A stretch of 64,000 nt of DNA from Thysanoteuthis rhombus (lineage: Eukaryota > Mollusca > Cephalopoda > Oegopsida > Thysanoteuthidae), in the NCBI GenBank assembly GCA_963457665.1, contig OY735206.1, positions 29,300,377-29,364,376 on the forward strand, read 5' to 3'. Both the position numbers and the translations under genes were made by a program. Of this stretch, positions 1 through 14,400 are shown piece after piece. Under the pieces are notes generated by a model. It had not been told where the DNA came from. It ran no database searches and was given only the letters and a program-made list of their open reading frames with translations. How positions within the stretch are numbered: position 1 is the first letter of the stretch; every line of letters starts with the position of its first letter.

Positions 1-989
1 CAGCAGTCATAAGCACACTTCTGTAGGCAGATGATGTATCTTATATACAGACATCTACACTCCAACATGTTACACACTTACATATACCACAAGCAAGGAA
101 GTTTGCAGCCTCAAAAGAAGTAAAACTTATTCTTGACACAAGGATTCCAGTTGTCAACTAATTCACAGATTTGCTCAAACTGGGATTTGAACGAACAAGT
201 AGATACAAAAAAAACTAAAAAACTTAACAACTTTTTGTTTCAACCTTTCTTATAAAGAACTTTTATTGGATTTTGATGATTTTGAAATCATTTTATCATG
301 AAATTTTGAATTTTCAACAAACTTTCCAAAACGCCCATTTATTCTTAATGAATTAACTATGACATTTCAGCCTTGTATATCAAAGTAGGGATATTTAGAT
401 AATTTTCTATGAGTAAATTCATAAAAAATAAATCCTTATATCATAAAATTTGATTTTGATTTTGTATTGTTATTTCGTACATCTAGCTATTTTAAGATTC
501 AAAATATCACTAATAGCATTTTAGAACATACACTATCATTGAATTTTATTACATTATCTTAGCTGTAAACCCAAAGCCTCCCCAAAGCAAATTCAAGTTT
601 TATGTGGGGATTTGTTGAATGCATCAGGGGTAAAATAAAAGGCTCAGCTGATTGAAAATAAACATGAATTTTTCTGTAAAGTAAAAATGGGGGTTAGAAA
701 TAACAGAGAGCTTTGGATTCCCCTCTTCTTTCGAATTACTAACCTTTTGTCTGTTTTTCTATTAACTCTTTCAGAGCAGGAACGGCCACATACTCATTAC
801 AATGGAATTGATTTTTTTTTCAAATTATCTCATACTCCATAACTTGAGTGGCTATAAGGGCCATATGACCTCCAGTTTTGCTTCTAAATTGAATTTTTTT
901 ATCAAATATCTGAATATGTATCTTCACCTCTAAAATATATGAATTTCGTTTTTCTATTCATACTTGAATATTCAGCCCTGAAGGGATTA

Positions 990-1032
<43 letters not shown>

Positions 1033-3375
1033 TAGACTGACCAAAACCATCTAGGTAAGGGTATATCAGGTCTGTGCATTTGGCAAAAAGCGAAGAATAG
1101 ATCTTGTACTCTCGACAGAAATGCAGACTCAATGTTTTCCATCTACATTGTCTCAAGAGGATTCTGGATATTACCTGGAAAAACCATGTCCTAAAAAAAG
1201 AACATTCTGGCACAAGCAGGAATACCAATATCGTTTGCCTTGCTCACCCAATGACTCTTGAAATGACCCAGTTATATTAACCAAATGCAGAATCTGCCAC
1301 TCGTGAATCAATCTGCACAGTCACAGCAATTGCCACAGCTCAACCTTAGATTAATCCTTGGTGCATGCTACATTATACACACACACACACACATATAACT
1401 AACATCTTTTTTATCAGTCACTGGATTTTTCTTTAGTCTGGTTGACTTTTTCTTTGTAAATTTTTTCATGCTATTCTCCCATAAAAACAAGATGAACTTT
1501 CCTCTTTTCAAATTACAAACACCCCCACAAAAAAATCAAACATAAAAAACCTTTCTTATTGTACTACTACTGCCAGTACTACTTCTGCTGCTGAGAGATG
1601 TAACTTAATTTCTAATCTATATTTTAAGAGCATGACCTCGTCCACTGCATGAATGCTTTTTGCAAATAATTAATGAATAGAAGGCACAATGGAGTATTCA
1701 ATGAACATATACTTTTAAGAAATATTTCTAATAGCACCCATCTTTGAATCAGCTCAGTTGGTCAATAAGCGCAGTAAAGTAAGTTTATATATCATGTAAT
1801 ACTTTTTTTTCCATGTAACAAGTTCTAAAAGAACAAGGATTTCAGATACAAATTGAATTGATATTTTTGAGGAAAGATTATGTTCAAATTGCTTACCTCC
1901 CTTGAATCTCTTGATTTTAGATGACTCAAGTGGCTTCAACTCATTATAGGTTATTATATACTAGTGTTCTCATCTTGGTTGTTTCAGTCACAATATTTCA
2001 GACATTGTAACCTTCAACCTTCTTCAGGTGTCTGTTGTAGTCCAAGTAAATCAGTGTATGATAATAATAATTCTTTATCTCAGGAATGGACCCAACTTGA
2101 TATATAATTGGAGACAATTAGAAAAAACTATCACAAATGTCAAACCATCTAACATTCCACTACATATGCTGAGATCTGAAGCTAATTGTACCTGGCTTGA
2201 CTATCAAAACATCAGTCAATTCCAGAATAGCACAAACAGAAAGAGCAGGACACACCTTCATTATAGAGAGGATCCATCATAACTAACATAATTAATGTAT
2301 AACAATGATAATTCCTCATTTCAAAAATTCAGACAAAATTCATTTTAAATTACAACAATATCTTGAAAGGTTCAATTTTGATTGGTACAGATTTTGATGT
2401 AGCACAGTTAAGGTATTGAATGAACAGAGCCACAATCACCAAACGACTATCACCAGCCCGGCCGAACAACAAAAAACATGGTGGCTACGTATTCTTCCCT
2501 TTTCACTCGTCTGTCTGTGTCAGTGCCCATTGGTCACATTTTTTGGCACAGACCCTTGAAAATTTACATGTATACTACAGTAGCCGTCCTCTAAAAATGC
2601 TTTTTTCATTTTTTGGAAATTCATCTTTTCTCACTTGTTTTTAGGGGAGTGCACAATTTACAATAATAATCCATCATGAAATGGTCACAATGCCATGACG
2701 TAGCATTATAATGTTTAGGCGTTAGTGGAAAAGCTTGATAAGAAAGAGGAGGAGAATGACAGTCAGACTGAGTGAATATAAGATTCAATTTTCAATCTTT
2801 TTTAAATAAAAATTATATCTGTTTTTGTCCTACTGGTTCTGTAACACTCATTCCCACATGAAACTGACAATGTCAGTCAGTTGCATGTCAGCGACACTGA
2901 TCATGCCAAGCTGATGTATTGCTCTATGTAACCTTGTATCACAGTTTAGAAGGTCAGGTGGATTAGTAAAGTCTTGGGTGACAGAGATATAAGCATACAG
3001 AGTGGGGGTGTTGTGACAAAGATGAAAGAACAAGACCATAGTGATTCATTTTTAGACAAGGGGTGAATATTGCTGTATAAATTAAGCTGAAAAAAAAATT
3101 ACATTAAATCATAATAAAACCTTGATCAGTAAGATTTTTAACAGTACCGAACATTTAGGAACAAATTAACAGCATCAATTAAAGTATACCTCTACTTTGT
3201 AACAATAATTTTTTCTATAATCTTCACTTCGTTGATTTCCCAAACTCCATCTAATCTAACACCAAGTCCCACCAAGGAAGAATGGCTCGTTGACCATCAC
3301 TTGACTGCTGGTGCCCACTTCAGTTTGTAATATAATGTTTTCAAACTAGATTATATTTTCCTGGTGCTTCTTCTG
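1..3375. other. Region downstream of the unrecognised gene, no gene seen
   Basis: AT-rich sequence with a CT microsatellite and a short AC run at about 1378-1392. Open frames here are short and lack splice signals or family resemblance. The 3' untranslated region of the minus-strand gene must begin at 3375; I see no clear polyadenylation signal close by. Confidence 0.5.
992..1029. repeat. (CT)n microsatellite
   Basis: About 19 perfect CT units. Confidence 0.95.
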
Positions 3376-6300
3376 TCATGAGAGATCTGTGGTGACACCT
3401 GTAGCAGTAGCTGTCCTGGATTGTTCAGCACCGCTTTGAAGGTTCTTGTGAGATGTTGTCGGTGTTGTGACAGTTCCTGTTTGTCCAGTGCTGCCCTCTG
3501 ACCCACTCTGGGGAACAGATAAGGGTACCAACTGCAACAGTTCAACATCCCCACCCGTTTGGAACATCACAGTAGCGGCATTGCAATTAATGTATTGTTG
3601 ACCCGGTTCTCCGATCAGGACATTGCTCACTTTTGTTCCCTCTTTAGGGAGAGTAGACTGAACAGGAAGTAGGAATTGTCCATTCGAGGAGGTCTCTGTG
3701 ACACATATAGTGCTTGGGTGAGATGTGCCCGGAGCAGACTCAGATGAAGATGTAGCCAGCTTTAGGTGCGGGCTAGAAACGATACTATAATTTTCTGAGG
3801 TAAGGGATGAGACTGAGATTTGCTGATCCTGTCCGAGCTGGGCAGGTATATTGGGGTTGCAAACAATAGCATTACCGGTAGTTGTAGTTTTTTTGCACAT
3901 ATACTTGTTACTAGTCGTTGGTACTGAAACTGTCGCAGTTGTATTACCAGAGGTGTCGTTTGTTGCGATCACTCCGGTCATGTTTAGAAATCGTTGAAGA
4001 ACATTGATTGGTAGAATACTGGGAGTTACGTTGGCTCGTTGCTGAGGATGGGGTGGATTAGTGGAGTTTTGCGACTGTGGCACCTGGAGAGAAAGATTCG
4101 TCCAGTTTTCAGCCAGGCCAGTCGTATTTGTAGATATGACCGGGATATTGACACTGACCATTTCTAAAGTTTTAGTGGCAGGACTTGTCTGGAGAGGGAC
4201 AGTGGTAACCTTTGCAGTAGGACAGACCGTTTGTATTGTAGCTTCTGAATCAGTTTTGGACGTTGTTGAAGGCACAGATTTCGGAACCAACCCTAATGGC
4301 GTCGGTGTTTGGGCTAGGGGTATCACACTGGTGCTGGTGGAGGTGTTGTTGATTAATCCAGATTGAGAATTTGAGTGAGTCAGGACGGGAACTGAAGAGA
4401 TTTCATTGGCTGAAGGAAGTGGAAAGGTTACTTGGGACTGAGTACCAAGACTGTGCTGGAGGGTTAATGGGGTCGAGGAAAGGAAAGAGGAGGACACAGT
4501 AACAACAGGTGTGACATTTGTTTGATTTTGTGTTAGATGAATCTGTTGCGCTAGTTGACCTTTATTTGACAGCTGGCAGGTCATGTTTCCCGGGTCAGAG
4601 GTCACTGGTTGTTGGGTAATGGCTGACTGATCTAATGATACCATCATTGTTGTAGGTGTACTGGTGTCAGCAGCAGAAGTCAAAACTTGTGACCCTGGTG
4701 ATGAAACCAGAGGCTGGGCCCGGAGAAAACAGTTGGTATATACTGGAGTCGACTCGGTACACGGAACCAGGCTGTTCTGCTGATTTACATGGTTGTTTTC
4801 GATCAGTTTCAACAACAGTTGCTGAACAGTTGCAGGATTCTAAAATATAAAAAAATCATGAAAACGAATGAAATACAAAATGAAATTATTAATTGTCTAA
4901 GACAGTCATTCTCAATGGGGTCTTTGCATAAGGCACCCTACGGGCAATTGGCACATTTGAAGAAGGCTTATAGACTGAAATGATAAATGAATTTCTGTCT
5001 ATCTGTTTGAGTTGTATCCCTGTCTGACATTGAGCCCTGGAACCAGAAAACAGCTCTTAGGGGGATTGTGGCCAAAAAAATGGTTGCAAATGTTGGTCTA
5101 ATGTAGGAATCTTCGAACTTCTTTGATTGCAACCCAGATTATTTTTTGCAATAACCTCATGACCCACTGATATATAATGAATGATGAATTTTATCTCAGG
5201 GCTATGGCCTAAATTAGATGCAACTAAAAAAGGACCACTTCACACTCTCAAGGTTTCAGTACAACCAAACTCATGTTCGTTTCAAAGGCATAGATGTGTG
5301 GAATATACTCTTCATACTGTACACGTATGAATCATGTCTCACCTACCATCCCTCTCCCTCCCTGATTAAACTTCTGTTGTCATTTTTCAGCATACCAGGG
5401 CTACTGTTACTGTTAAAATTTAATAAGCTTAACAGATAAATCATTGATGACAAAAGTAATAATAAGATTATTGTCAAACTCCTAGACAGTTGATTTTATT
5501 ATTGCGATTAGTCAGGCGGTATACTGAGAGAGAGGGAAAAGAAAGAGTAATGCCATGACACCATGCAGTGTTAACTCATGACCAGTAAAGAGAAAGAAAA
5601 AGAAAATTGGAATTTCCATGACATCCTCTTAGAATTTGTTCGATCTGATCACACGTTTTTTTTTAATTTTGTACTTGGACAATGCTTTTTTTTTTAGCAA
5701 GTTATTTTTTACCTGACCTCATATTCATATTTATGCTTCAGTCAGAGTGGATTTTGTTCTGAGGCAGCCAGTTTTGTATAACATTAATTCACATTTTAAA
5801 TTTTGATTATTTCGTTGTCACCTATATTTCTCTCTCTTACTCTTTTGTCATTATTTTATTTATTGTGAACCTGCAACCCGGTCAACATGACTTTGTGACC
5901 CAATAAGTTGAACCCGGTTAAAGTACAGTCAAATGGAACAGAAGTAGTTATTTTTTTTACAAAAAGGTATCAAATATTTTACAAAAGTTCTAACCATACT
6001 TTTCATAGTAAAGAAATAGTTCATTTTCAGTCATATTTGAAATCATTTCTCTTTCTCTCGAATAACTTCATGATAATCGACTGAATCAGGCTGTGAGGAT
6101 GATACATCAAAACCTTATCTTTCAGATGAATCAGAAGAGAAATTTCAACTCTTTATTCATTAAACACTTGAAACCACTCCTAAACACGGAACTCTTCAAT
6201 GAATAGAATTTTTTAAGATGGAACACTTCAGTGAATTGAATTAGGAAACTTGAATCATCATCAGGCTGCACCCTATCCCATAGATGTCAGCTAAATGTGG

Positions 6301-9300
6301 ATATTGTGGTTTTTTGACTATGATTGGAGCTCTACTTGGCCAGCAGATTAGCAAGAGTTCAAATTCTGAGTTGTCCAATTTGTAGACTGGTTGAAAAGCC
6401 CAGCCTGTCTTGCTATTTTACCCAGAGTGGGGGAAGAGAGGAGATGGATGTGCACCTTCTCCAAGAGCATTAATACAAATTTAACACAAACTGTATCAGC
6501 CAGAGTTTGAACTCGGTTCGCTTATTCCATTTTCCGTACTGCTAACCATTGAGGCCACCAATATTGCCACATCAACAAGTTTACTTGTAAAATCTAGCAA
6601 CGAGCCCTTTTTATCTCACAGAGATCAATGCTATTGATTGGCACCATTTTAGACTTTGTATTGGTACCTACTTACATTCCAGAGCACAATAATGTTTTCT
6701 TGGAGCAAAATTTAATTCATCTCAAAGATTCACAATTTTGTGTTACATCTGTTTTGATGCATAGTGTCACATGTTATTGCTATTATTCTCCACATGTCAT
6801 ATCAACAGATTTTACTGTAAATTAATTTAATCTAGTCTGATTAATTTGATTCAAACAATAAAAATAGTCTTAATAGATTCTTTGTGCAGATTTTTTATCT
6901 TTTTAAACACAAAATAAATTTAATCAAAAACGGTAACAATAGAATTCACTTACCTTAATTTAAAAGGTGTCAAACAGTTATTTAGATTATTAAATTGAAT
7001 AATAGTACAATCCATTGACGTAACATATAAATGATAATAACAATAACACGTGGCACACCACAACCAGTGCTACATAAAAGGTGAATCTTTGAGATGAATC
7101 AAATTACAGTCCAAGAAAAAATTATCATGCCAAATCCAGAATTGTAATTCTATGAATACTACGTACAGTCTGTTTTTTAGGAAATTTTTGTAAGATAAGT
7201 ATTAATACACCTACTTGAGCTGTTGACTCTTGTTGTTGGTAAAGTTGTTGTATGATTGTCTGTTGCATCAATTGTTGTTGTAGTAGTTGTCTTTCGATCA
7301 AAAGTTGATTCAATGTTTCTACAGGAACCTTCAAACAAAAAGAAAAAAACAGAAACTTTTATAAGCTTCCAAACATTAGTCAGTAAATCAGCTTTTACTT
7401 AATTATTGATAGGTAGATAAGAAAAGAAAGTAATATTTTTGGTCATGCCATATTGTCTACATATTCTTTTCACTATGACCCGACAATAAATATGAACATG
7501 ATACCATACAAAAATGTAATATTGTCATGAGATTATGATAATGTGTAGTGCAAACATTTCATTGGAAATGTAGATTCTGGCTTATTGCTCACAGGTAATG
7601 TAAGTTAGTATTGTTATCAAGATAAGTAATTACCATATCTCCATGTCAGATGGAAGAAATACAGTACGGTGTGGAGTTGATTGATTTCATAGGATTTTCA
7701 CAATGTTGTTATAAGCTCTGTGCTGAATAAGGTTACTGAACATGTTTAACTATAACAGGTCTGGTTAGTGGTCACTCAGTAGAAAACTAGTGACCAACAT
7801 CTTTTGGGTCCAAATTTTTCAAAAAACAAGAGTGAATGTTGCCATACACAATGTAGGGACGAATTTAGCATAAACTTACATTGTAAATTGAACCCCCTCC
7901 TCGGAAAATCTAGAGGGGCTATTTTTTTAAAACTTTTTTTCTAGACATAATAAGGAGTAAATGGCCTGTATGCATAAAACATATACAAATAGCCAGCTCG
8001 ACTAACTTAAAAACTCAAGAAATCTATGTAGACAGTTTTGGTGACAGTTTTCGTAGATGGTTTCTAATAAATTTGTTGAATGAATTCTGAGCAAATCAGG
8101 CAAATTATAAATTACATGAGAAATATCAAGAAAACTATGAGATTATTTTGCTGAGTAGATGAGAAACTTATCAAGATATTTTCATTTTTTCATGTTGAAA
8201 AAATAACAACCAGCCTTATGGAATTATGAATCACTACCACCATGGTTTTTACTTAACAAATTAAGCAGTTGTGGTTATAAGATTAGGTTATCTAGCTGAA
8301 GATACTATCGGTGTGGTTTAACCATAAATCTTTGATTAAAAAAAAGAAAAACACAGAAATGAATAAAGGAATCAATTTGTCATAAACTTTCATTGTAAAT
8401 TGGACCCTCCAATATAAACCCATTTGTGGGCAGGCAAAAGATTTTTCAAAAAACAAAAAAAAAATTTCCCTACTCAATGAGAGTGTGTGAGCAAAATTTA
8501 AAGTTTCTACCCTAAACAGTGACAGCAGAGCAAAGATAGATAGATATATACATATATATAAATGTCAGAATATATAAATCACTTGAACCTAGCAGCAGTG
8601 ATTAAACCAGTCTGTTGTGAGTAGTGGTGTTCAAAAATTCAAAATGGAAAAGAAGCTGAAAACAACTTTTGTATTGTATAAAAAAGAGAATTCTAATACA
8701 GCTTTCCCACGCTATCTGAAAGTAGAATGTTCCGATAAAAACCTTTTGTAAGCTGAAATGACATAAAGGACAGTTAGCCATCAATTTAAAAAATGTTCAA
8801 CATTACCAGACCCTAAAAATGGTGATGATATGTTTGGCTGGGTCGTTGAACGTTGGGGTGGTGGGATGTACAGGAGACTAGGGTGCCGGAGAGCAAAGAA
8901 GATGTATACAGAGCTGGCCTGTCCACTAAGTGAACGTAAGTGATCAAATAGAGCACAAAGGCCCTGAACTCACTCAAAACTGATAATAAATAGTAATTAA
9001 AGGATAACCAGTGGTATAAATTCTAAGTCTCTCCTAGAGCACATGAAACCCTGGTGTAAATTTTACGTCTTGTCTAAGGGCGCATGAAACTCTAGCGCCA
9101 ACTCTGGAAGTGGTTTTCCCTTCATGATGGGATCACTGCAAAACAAATGCCAAATTCTATTTTTGCTTTTCACCTTTTCTCATAAAAAGAGAAAAATGGT
9201 ATAGAGTGAACCTTCAAAAAGCCACAGATACCTTTATCTCAAGGAGATTCATGCTATTGATTGGAACAGTTAGAGGCAAAGCAAAACATGTTTAAAACAA

Positions 9301-11401
9301 ATGATTCTTTTCATAAAAATACTAAATTTACATTTGTGACTGTGGTTATGGCTGAGTTGTTAGTTGTGTTCACAACTTTCGGTCCTATCCCCAGAGTCAT
9401 GTTTGGTTGTTGATGAGTTATTGTTGTTGTTGTTGTTGCTGCTGTTGTTGTTGTTAGGGCTTGTTGTTGTTCTTGCTGTAGATCGGGAGGTGAGTCAAGG
9501 GTCTCTTCCATTTCCTCTGATAACTCAGTGTTGGATGGCCCTTCTGAAGAAAAAGAAGAATGACTATTTATTAAAACAGAGAGTCTATAATAACTTGGAG
9601 TTGATTATTGTTTTGTGGTTGAAAGCAAAAATTATAATCTAGGAAATAAAATACCAACTTGAACTCAATTATACATCTGAAATTGATCACTTTAAGACCA
9701 GTTCTGGGGTCCCGATCAAATGTAGAAGAATTAATTCAAGTCAAAAGCACAAATATTCAGATTACGAGCCTCATCATCCCAGTAGTTTTTACTCACCCGT
9801 GTTTTTCTGCTTTGTTTTCAAACGTGGATTCTCCTTCCAGTATTTTTTCAAGCCATGAACAGGAGGTTCTCTATCACCTCCAGTCTGCTGCATCTGTTCA
9901 TTAACACGTCCAATCGTACTGTGGCTACAACCTGTCACCCATGATATGAACTTGTAGCAGTTACTACGCACACCACCTGCACCAGTCACAGAAACAAATA
10001 AATTACCATGAAATTCAAATGAAAGGCAAATAAAAATGGGTCTGGTTATTCACTCATTAGAAACTATCACATGACCAAGATCTATTGGCAGCAAGTCATT
10101 TTGGGGGTGATTAATTAAAAATTTGTAAAAGAGGGATGATCAATGAATAGATCACTTATCTCACCTTTTGTTGGGCAATGATCACTAAAAAGGTCTGAAT
10201 TTTAAAGAAAAACAAGCATGAATACTTCTGGACACTAACACAGACCAATTTTGCATAAACTTACATAGTAAATTGAACCCCAACTAAAAGCCTACTTGAT
10301 GGGGGGGGGGTCAATTTTTTTTTTAAAACAAAAAAACGTTTTTTCTAGCCATGATAAAGAGTAAATGTTTGAATTTCCCACTCTGTAGCACAATTGGTGC
10401 AGTCTGTACACACAATGGATAGATCAAATCAAAATCCTTTTTTTTTTAATCTGTTACAAAGCCCAAAATCTCAAATACATTATTGTTTATTAAATGAAAC
10501 ATTTAAAAAGTTGAGTATGTTCAAATCTTATCTGCTCCATTACAGGATACTGTATTTGACAACATTCAAGACCATTACCTGTTTTTCAGTATGTAAACAT
10601 AACCTTTATTGTCCAGCCAGACATTGAGAGGTGTTAAAAAAACCTGGGAGATGAATGAGAGGAATTTAGGGAGATATGTTTTGTTTCTTTTTAATTTCCC
10701 AGCTGAAATAAGTGGCAGAGAGGGGGTACATATGACATCAAATGTTGTATTTTCTTTAAACAATTTTATAATTTCAAAAGTAAAAAAAATGAAAAAATCA
10801 AAATGCCGTCAGTAACTAAAACAAAACATTCCTTTCAAAAATTGTTCAAAGCATTTCAGTGGTAAATCTCACTGACCTGAAGGAGTCAACATCTCAGCCA
10901 ATACTCTCCGTGCTTCCATCTGGCCTGAAATGGCACGTTCTCTCCATTTATTCAACAATTTAAAATGGGTCAGCACCATCTAATTGAAAAAAAAGCATAT
11001 ATATATATGTATTAAGAAATGGATATTAGGATCCAACAGAATGAATTATAAATTGTATTATATTATATAGAAACTTATTTGAAATGATCTGCTGTCATTA
11101 CTCTCAACCTAGACAACATAAATAGAATAAACAACTGGAGAGAATGGAACTGATGCAGAAATCAAGATGAGACTCTGGGTTGAGAGCAGTTATTTTGCAT
11201 TACTGGCGGTTGTTTAGCTCAACGGTAAGAGCATCACTACATTGAAGTAACTAACTTATTTGTGGCAGGTTCGATTCCTGCAACAGCCCCTTTTATCTTC
11301 ACTTGTTTGTTCTATTTACATTGTCTATGTTGAGTGATATATTAACCATGTAATGACAGGAAATCACTTCAAATAAGTTTCTATATAATATAACGCAATT
11401 C

Positions 11402-11478
<77 letters not shown>

Positions 11479-14400
11479 GGTCTCTGAGAGGCATGGTCAG
11501 AGGGTGTATGTTTCCTGTCACTTTGGATGTTTGGCTTATCTTAGATAAGAAAGGCAGTGATACACACAGAAATCAACTTGGAATTTTAAAAATGTGAAGT
11601 AATTTAAGAAGCTAATAATTTTCTTAACATATCATGAGCAAAGATAGATACATAATTGGATATAAATGAAAATATAGCAAGGCTTGAGAAAGTCGGTCAA
11701 TGCAAGAGCCTTTTTTTTTTAGATATCAATTGGAAACCAATATTTTCATTTCAGAAACAAATGTTGACAAACGCAATCAAAAATTGTGTATCATCACAGG
11801 TTTTGAAAAGTGTTCTTTTTCTTTTCTTTTTCAAACAATTGTGACAAATATTATTTTATTCAGCCTGCACACTTATTGCGAATGCAGAATTTTATATCTA
11901 ATCATCATTCAAAGGAAACATGGGTGTGCTACAGTAGGCTCCCTATATATTATAAGCTTAGCTTTGTCTGGCACCAATTAATAAAGTGGAGCCCCCAGTG
12001 CAGATCAATGTCACTATACTAGCAATTGTCCTTCAAAAGTAGCTTTCAAACCCTCCCTCTACAGCAAACTCCACACATCATACTGTTAAGAATTGTTCTT
12101 TTTTTAATGTGGTTCCTGATTTTGCAGCGCCATCTTCCTCTATCGCTGAGTGGCTGGGGTAGCATCAAAATCACCTCTAGTTGGGGTGGGGGGGTCAACT
12201 CCCCATTGTACATGGAGGGGTTGATTCAGGTTCATTGCCTGATGCCTATAGCATCGCAAACAGAAGTGCCAAGGGAACTAGACAATTTTTGTCTCTATCA
12301 ATATGGATGTGTGCAGTCCTTACATACAATTAAACCTTGTGTCACATTCTGACGTTGTTAGGAGGTAGATGAGCACCTACTTGTTAAGTGATGTTAAATC
12401 CATGGGACACAAATCTTTTTAGATCGCTGGAGTTTATTGCCTTTCACAGAGATGAATATTTTCACGATTTTTGTTCCTTGATACTGAGTCCAATAACGGA
12501 CAATTAAAGACTGATGATGATAATGATGATGATGACTGAGTTTTATTTTCTAATTGCTTATCTCAGTTAGCCAGGACTGATATTCATAAAAGATTGTTTT
12601 TCTTACTTTATATGATTAAAAATGTGCAAATTTGCCCATTGTTCAACAGAAAATAAGTAGATTTCAAATTATCACTGTCCTGTTCCAAAAGCAAAGATTG
12701 AAGGAGGAAATAATTGACATTATTTTTCACTTTTAAGATATAATTATCCAGAAAATAACACTTTAACCGGGGAAATTTTTTTTTCTTAGAATTTCAAAAA
12801 TTTGCATTGTGTAATCAATTTAAGGAAAATTGCTCATAGAAATATTTTTATTACTTACCATGACACACATATCACCACAGCATCTCATATTGCAAAGTTG
12901 ACTAAGGTCTGGAAGCAATCCCAAAGCAGCTTTACCTTTCACGCGGGTAGCTCGGCACTCTCGCTGGAATGAAGTTAAAAAAGCAGATTCAATTATGACT
13001 TCTAAATTCAGATACACAATCTCTTATTCAAAACACTTGGACCAGACATTTTTTGGAATTTCAAAATTTTTTAAATTTCAGAATGGCATCTATATTTCTA
13101 TCAATATTGATAGATGCTTCTGTTTCAGCCTTTCAATCTTTCTCATAGGGTAGAAGTAGAGCCCACTCACAATAGATAAGTTGTACAAAAAGAGCTTAGT
13201 TATCCAAATTTTAAAGTCATAGTATTAATTTTGATTTTCAACTGTGGACTCCTGACCGGAATCTATGGACCACAGTTTTAAAACCACTGCTATAAGAGAA
13301 TCTGCAGTTCTTTTTAGATATTTTCACAGTGTTCAAAATAAATAAAAACTCAGCAAAAAATAAAGAGAATCGTTATTTTCATACCTCCTCTGTTTTGAGT
13401 TTCTTGTGGAGAAAGTTGTTTGAATAAATCAGAATTCTTTGCGTAGCTCGTTCACAGAGTTGCACCTCATTTCGCAATTGAGATCGGTTGAGCATCACAA
13501 ATTCCTCAAAAGCTTTCGAGCGCTTTTGTCCATTTCCCAAACCAATGTTGCGAAATCTGCGGAAACAAACAAAAACAGGCAAGATAAAAATAAATCTTTA
13601 CAAAGCTTACCCTAGTCTGACACAAGACCATAAGTACAGAGCACCCAGTGAGGAACAAACTCATTAAAAGTAGGAATCCAGACTAGATTACAAAGCATAC
13701 TCCACAGTGACATGTTCATAGATATTTATCAAGATTAGCTTAGTCTAGCACAAGGCCACTTTTATGGAGCACCCAGTAAAGATCAAACTTTCTATGATAG
13801 AAATGTTCTGCAAGACTCGCTTCCTAACCACTGCTCAACGGCAACTCAAAATAGTTCAGGGGTATTCATTGACCTTAGCTTGGTCTGGGACCAGGCCATA
13901 AGTGTGGGGCACCTAGTAAGGACTGAATTTAGGGCACCATGCTGACATGATCCATTCATTCTCAAACATTACCAAAAGAAAAGCTACACAGAGAGCTATG
14001 TTAATGTCAATAACTCTAGTCCAAAGATGAAGAATTGTGAATCATTATTATTAATTTTTTGCTACAATTTACCATCATCTTAATTGTTGTTGTTTTTTAT
14101 TGCAACCAAACTCAGGCTAAAAGTAAATAGTAGCAAAAAAATCAATAATAATGAACTATGATGCAGTTTATCAATCTTTATAAGCCTCATAAATAGTATT
14201 AAAAAAAAAAAAGATAAAAGGACATTTAGAATGAACAGTTATATAAATCTCAAAATATGACTTCTGTTATTGCAGTAACACAATATACTTCGATTATGAT
14301 GACGTCTCTGTAAAAACATTGCTGAGTCATTACATCCAAAAATCTCCAAAAATTGCTCTATCTCGCAATGTTAACAAAATTTCAAAGAAATTCCCTGATT

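Noticed and set aside
4061-4366. 101-codon plus-strand frame
   Set aside because: Lies opposite the large last exon of the unrecognised gene; a shadow of its Ser/Thr-rich coding sequence.
9364-9642. Plus-strand frame with a Leu run
   Set aside because: The Leu run is the antisense of the Gln/Thr-rich exon at 9543-9332.
11208-11288. Functional tRNA gene
   Set aside because: Good cloverleaf, but the anticodon loop lacks U33, the extra arm is irregular, and it sits inside a repeat family with a second copy.
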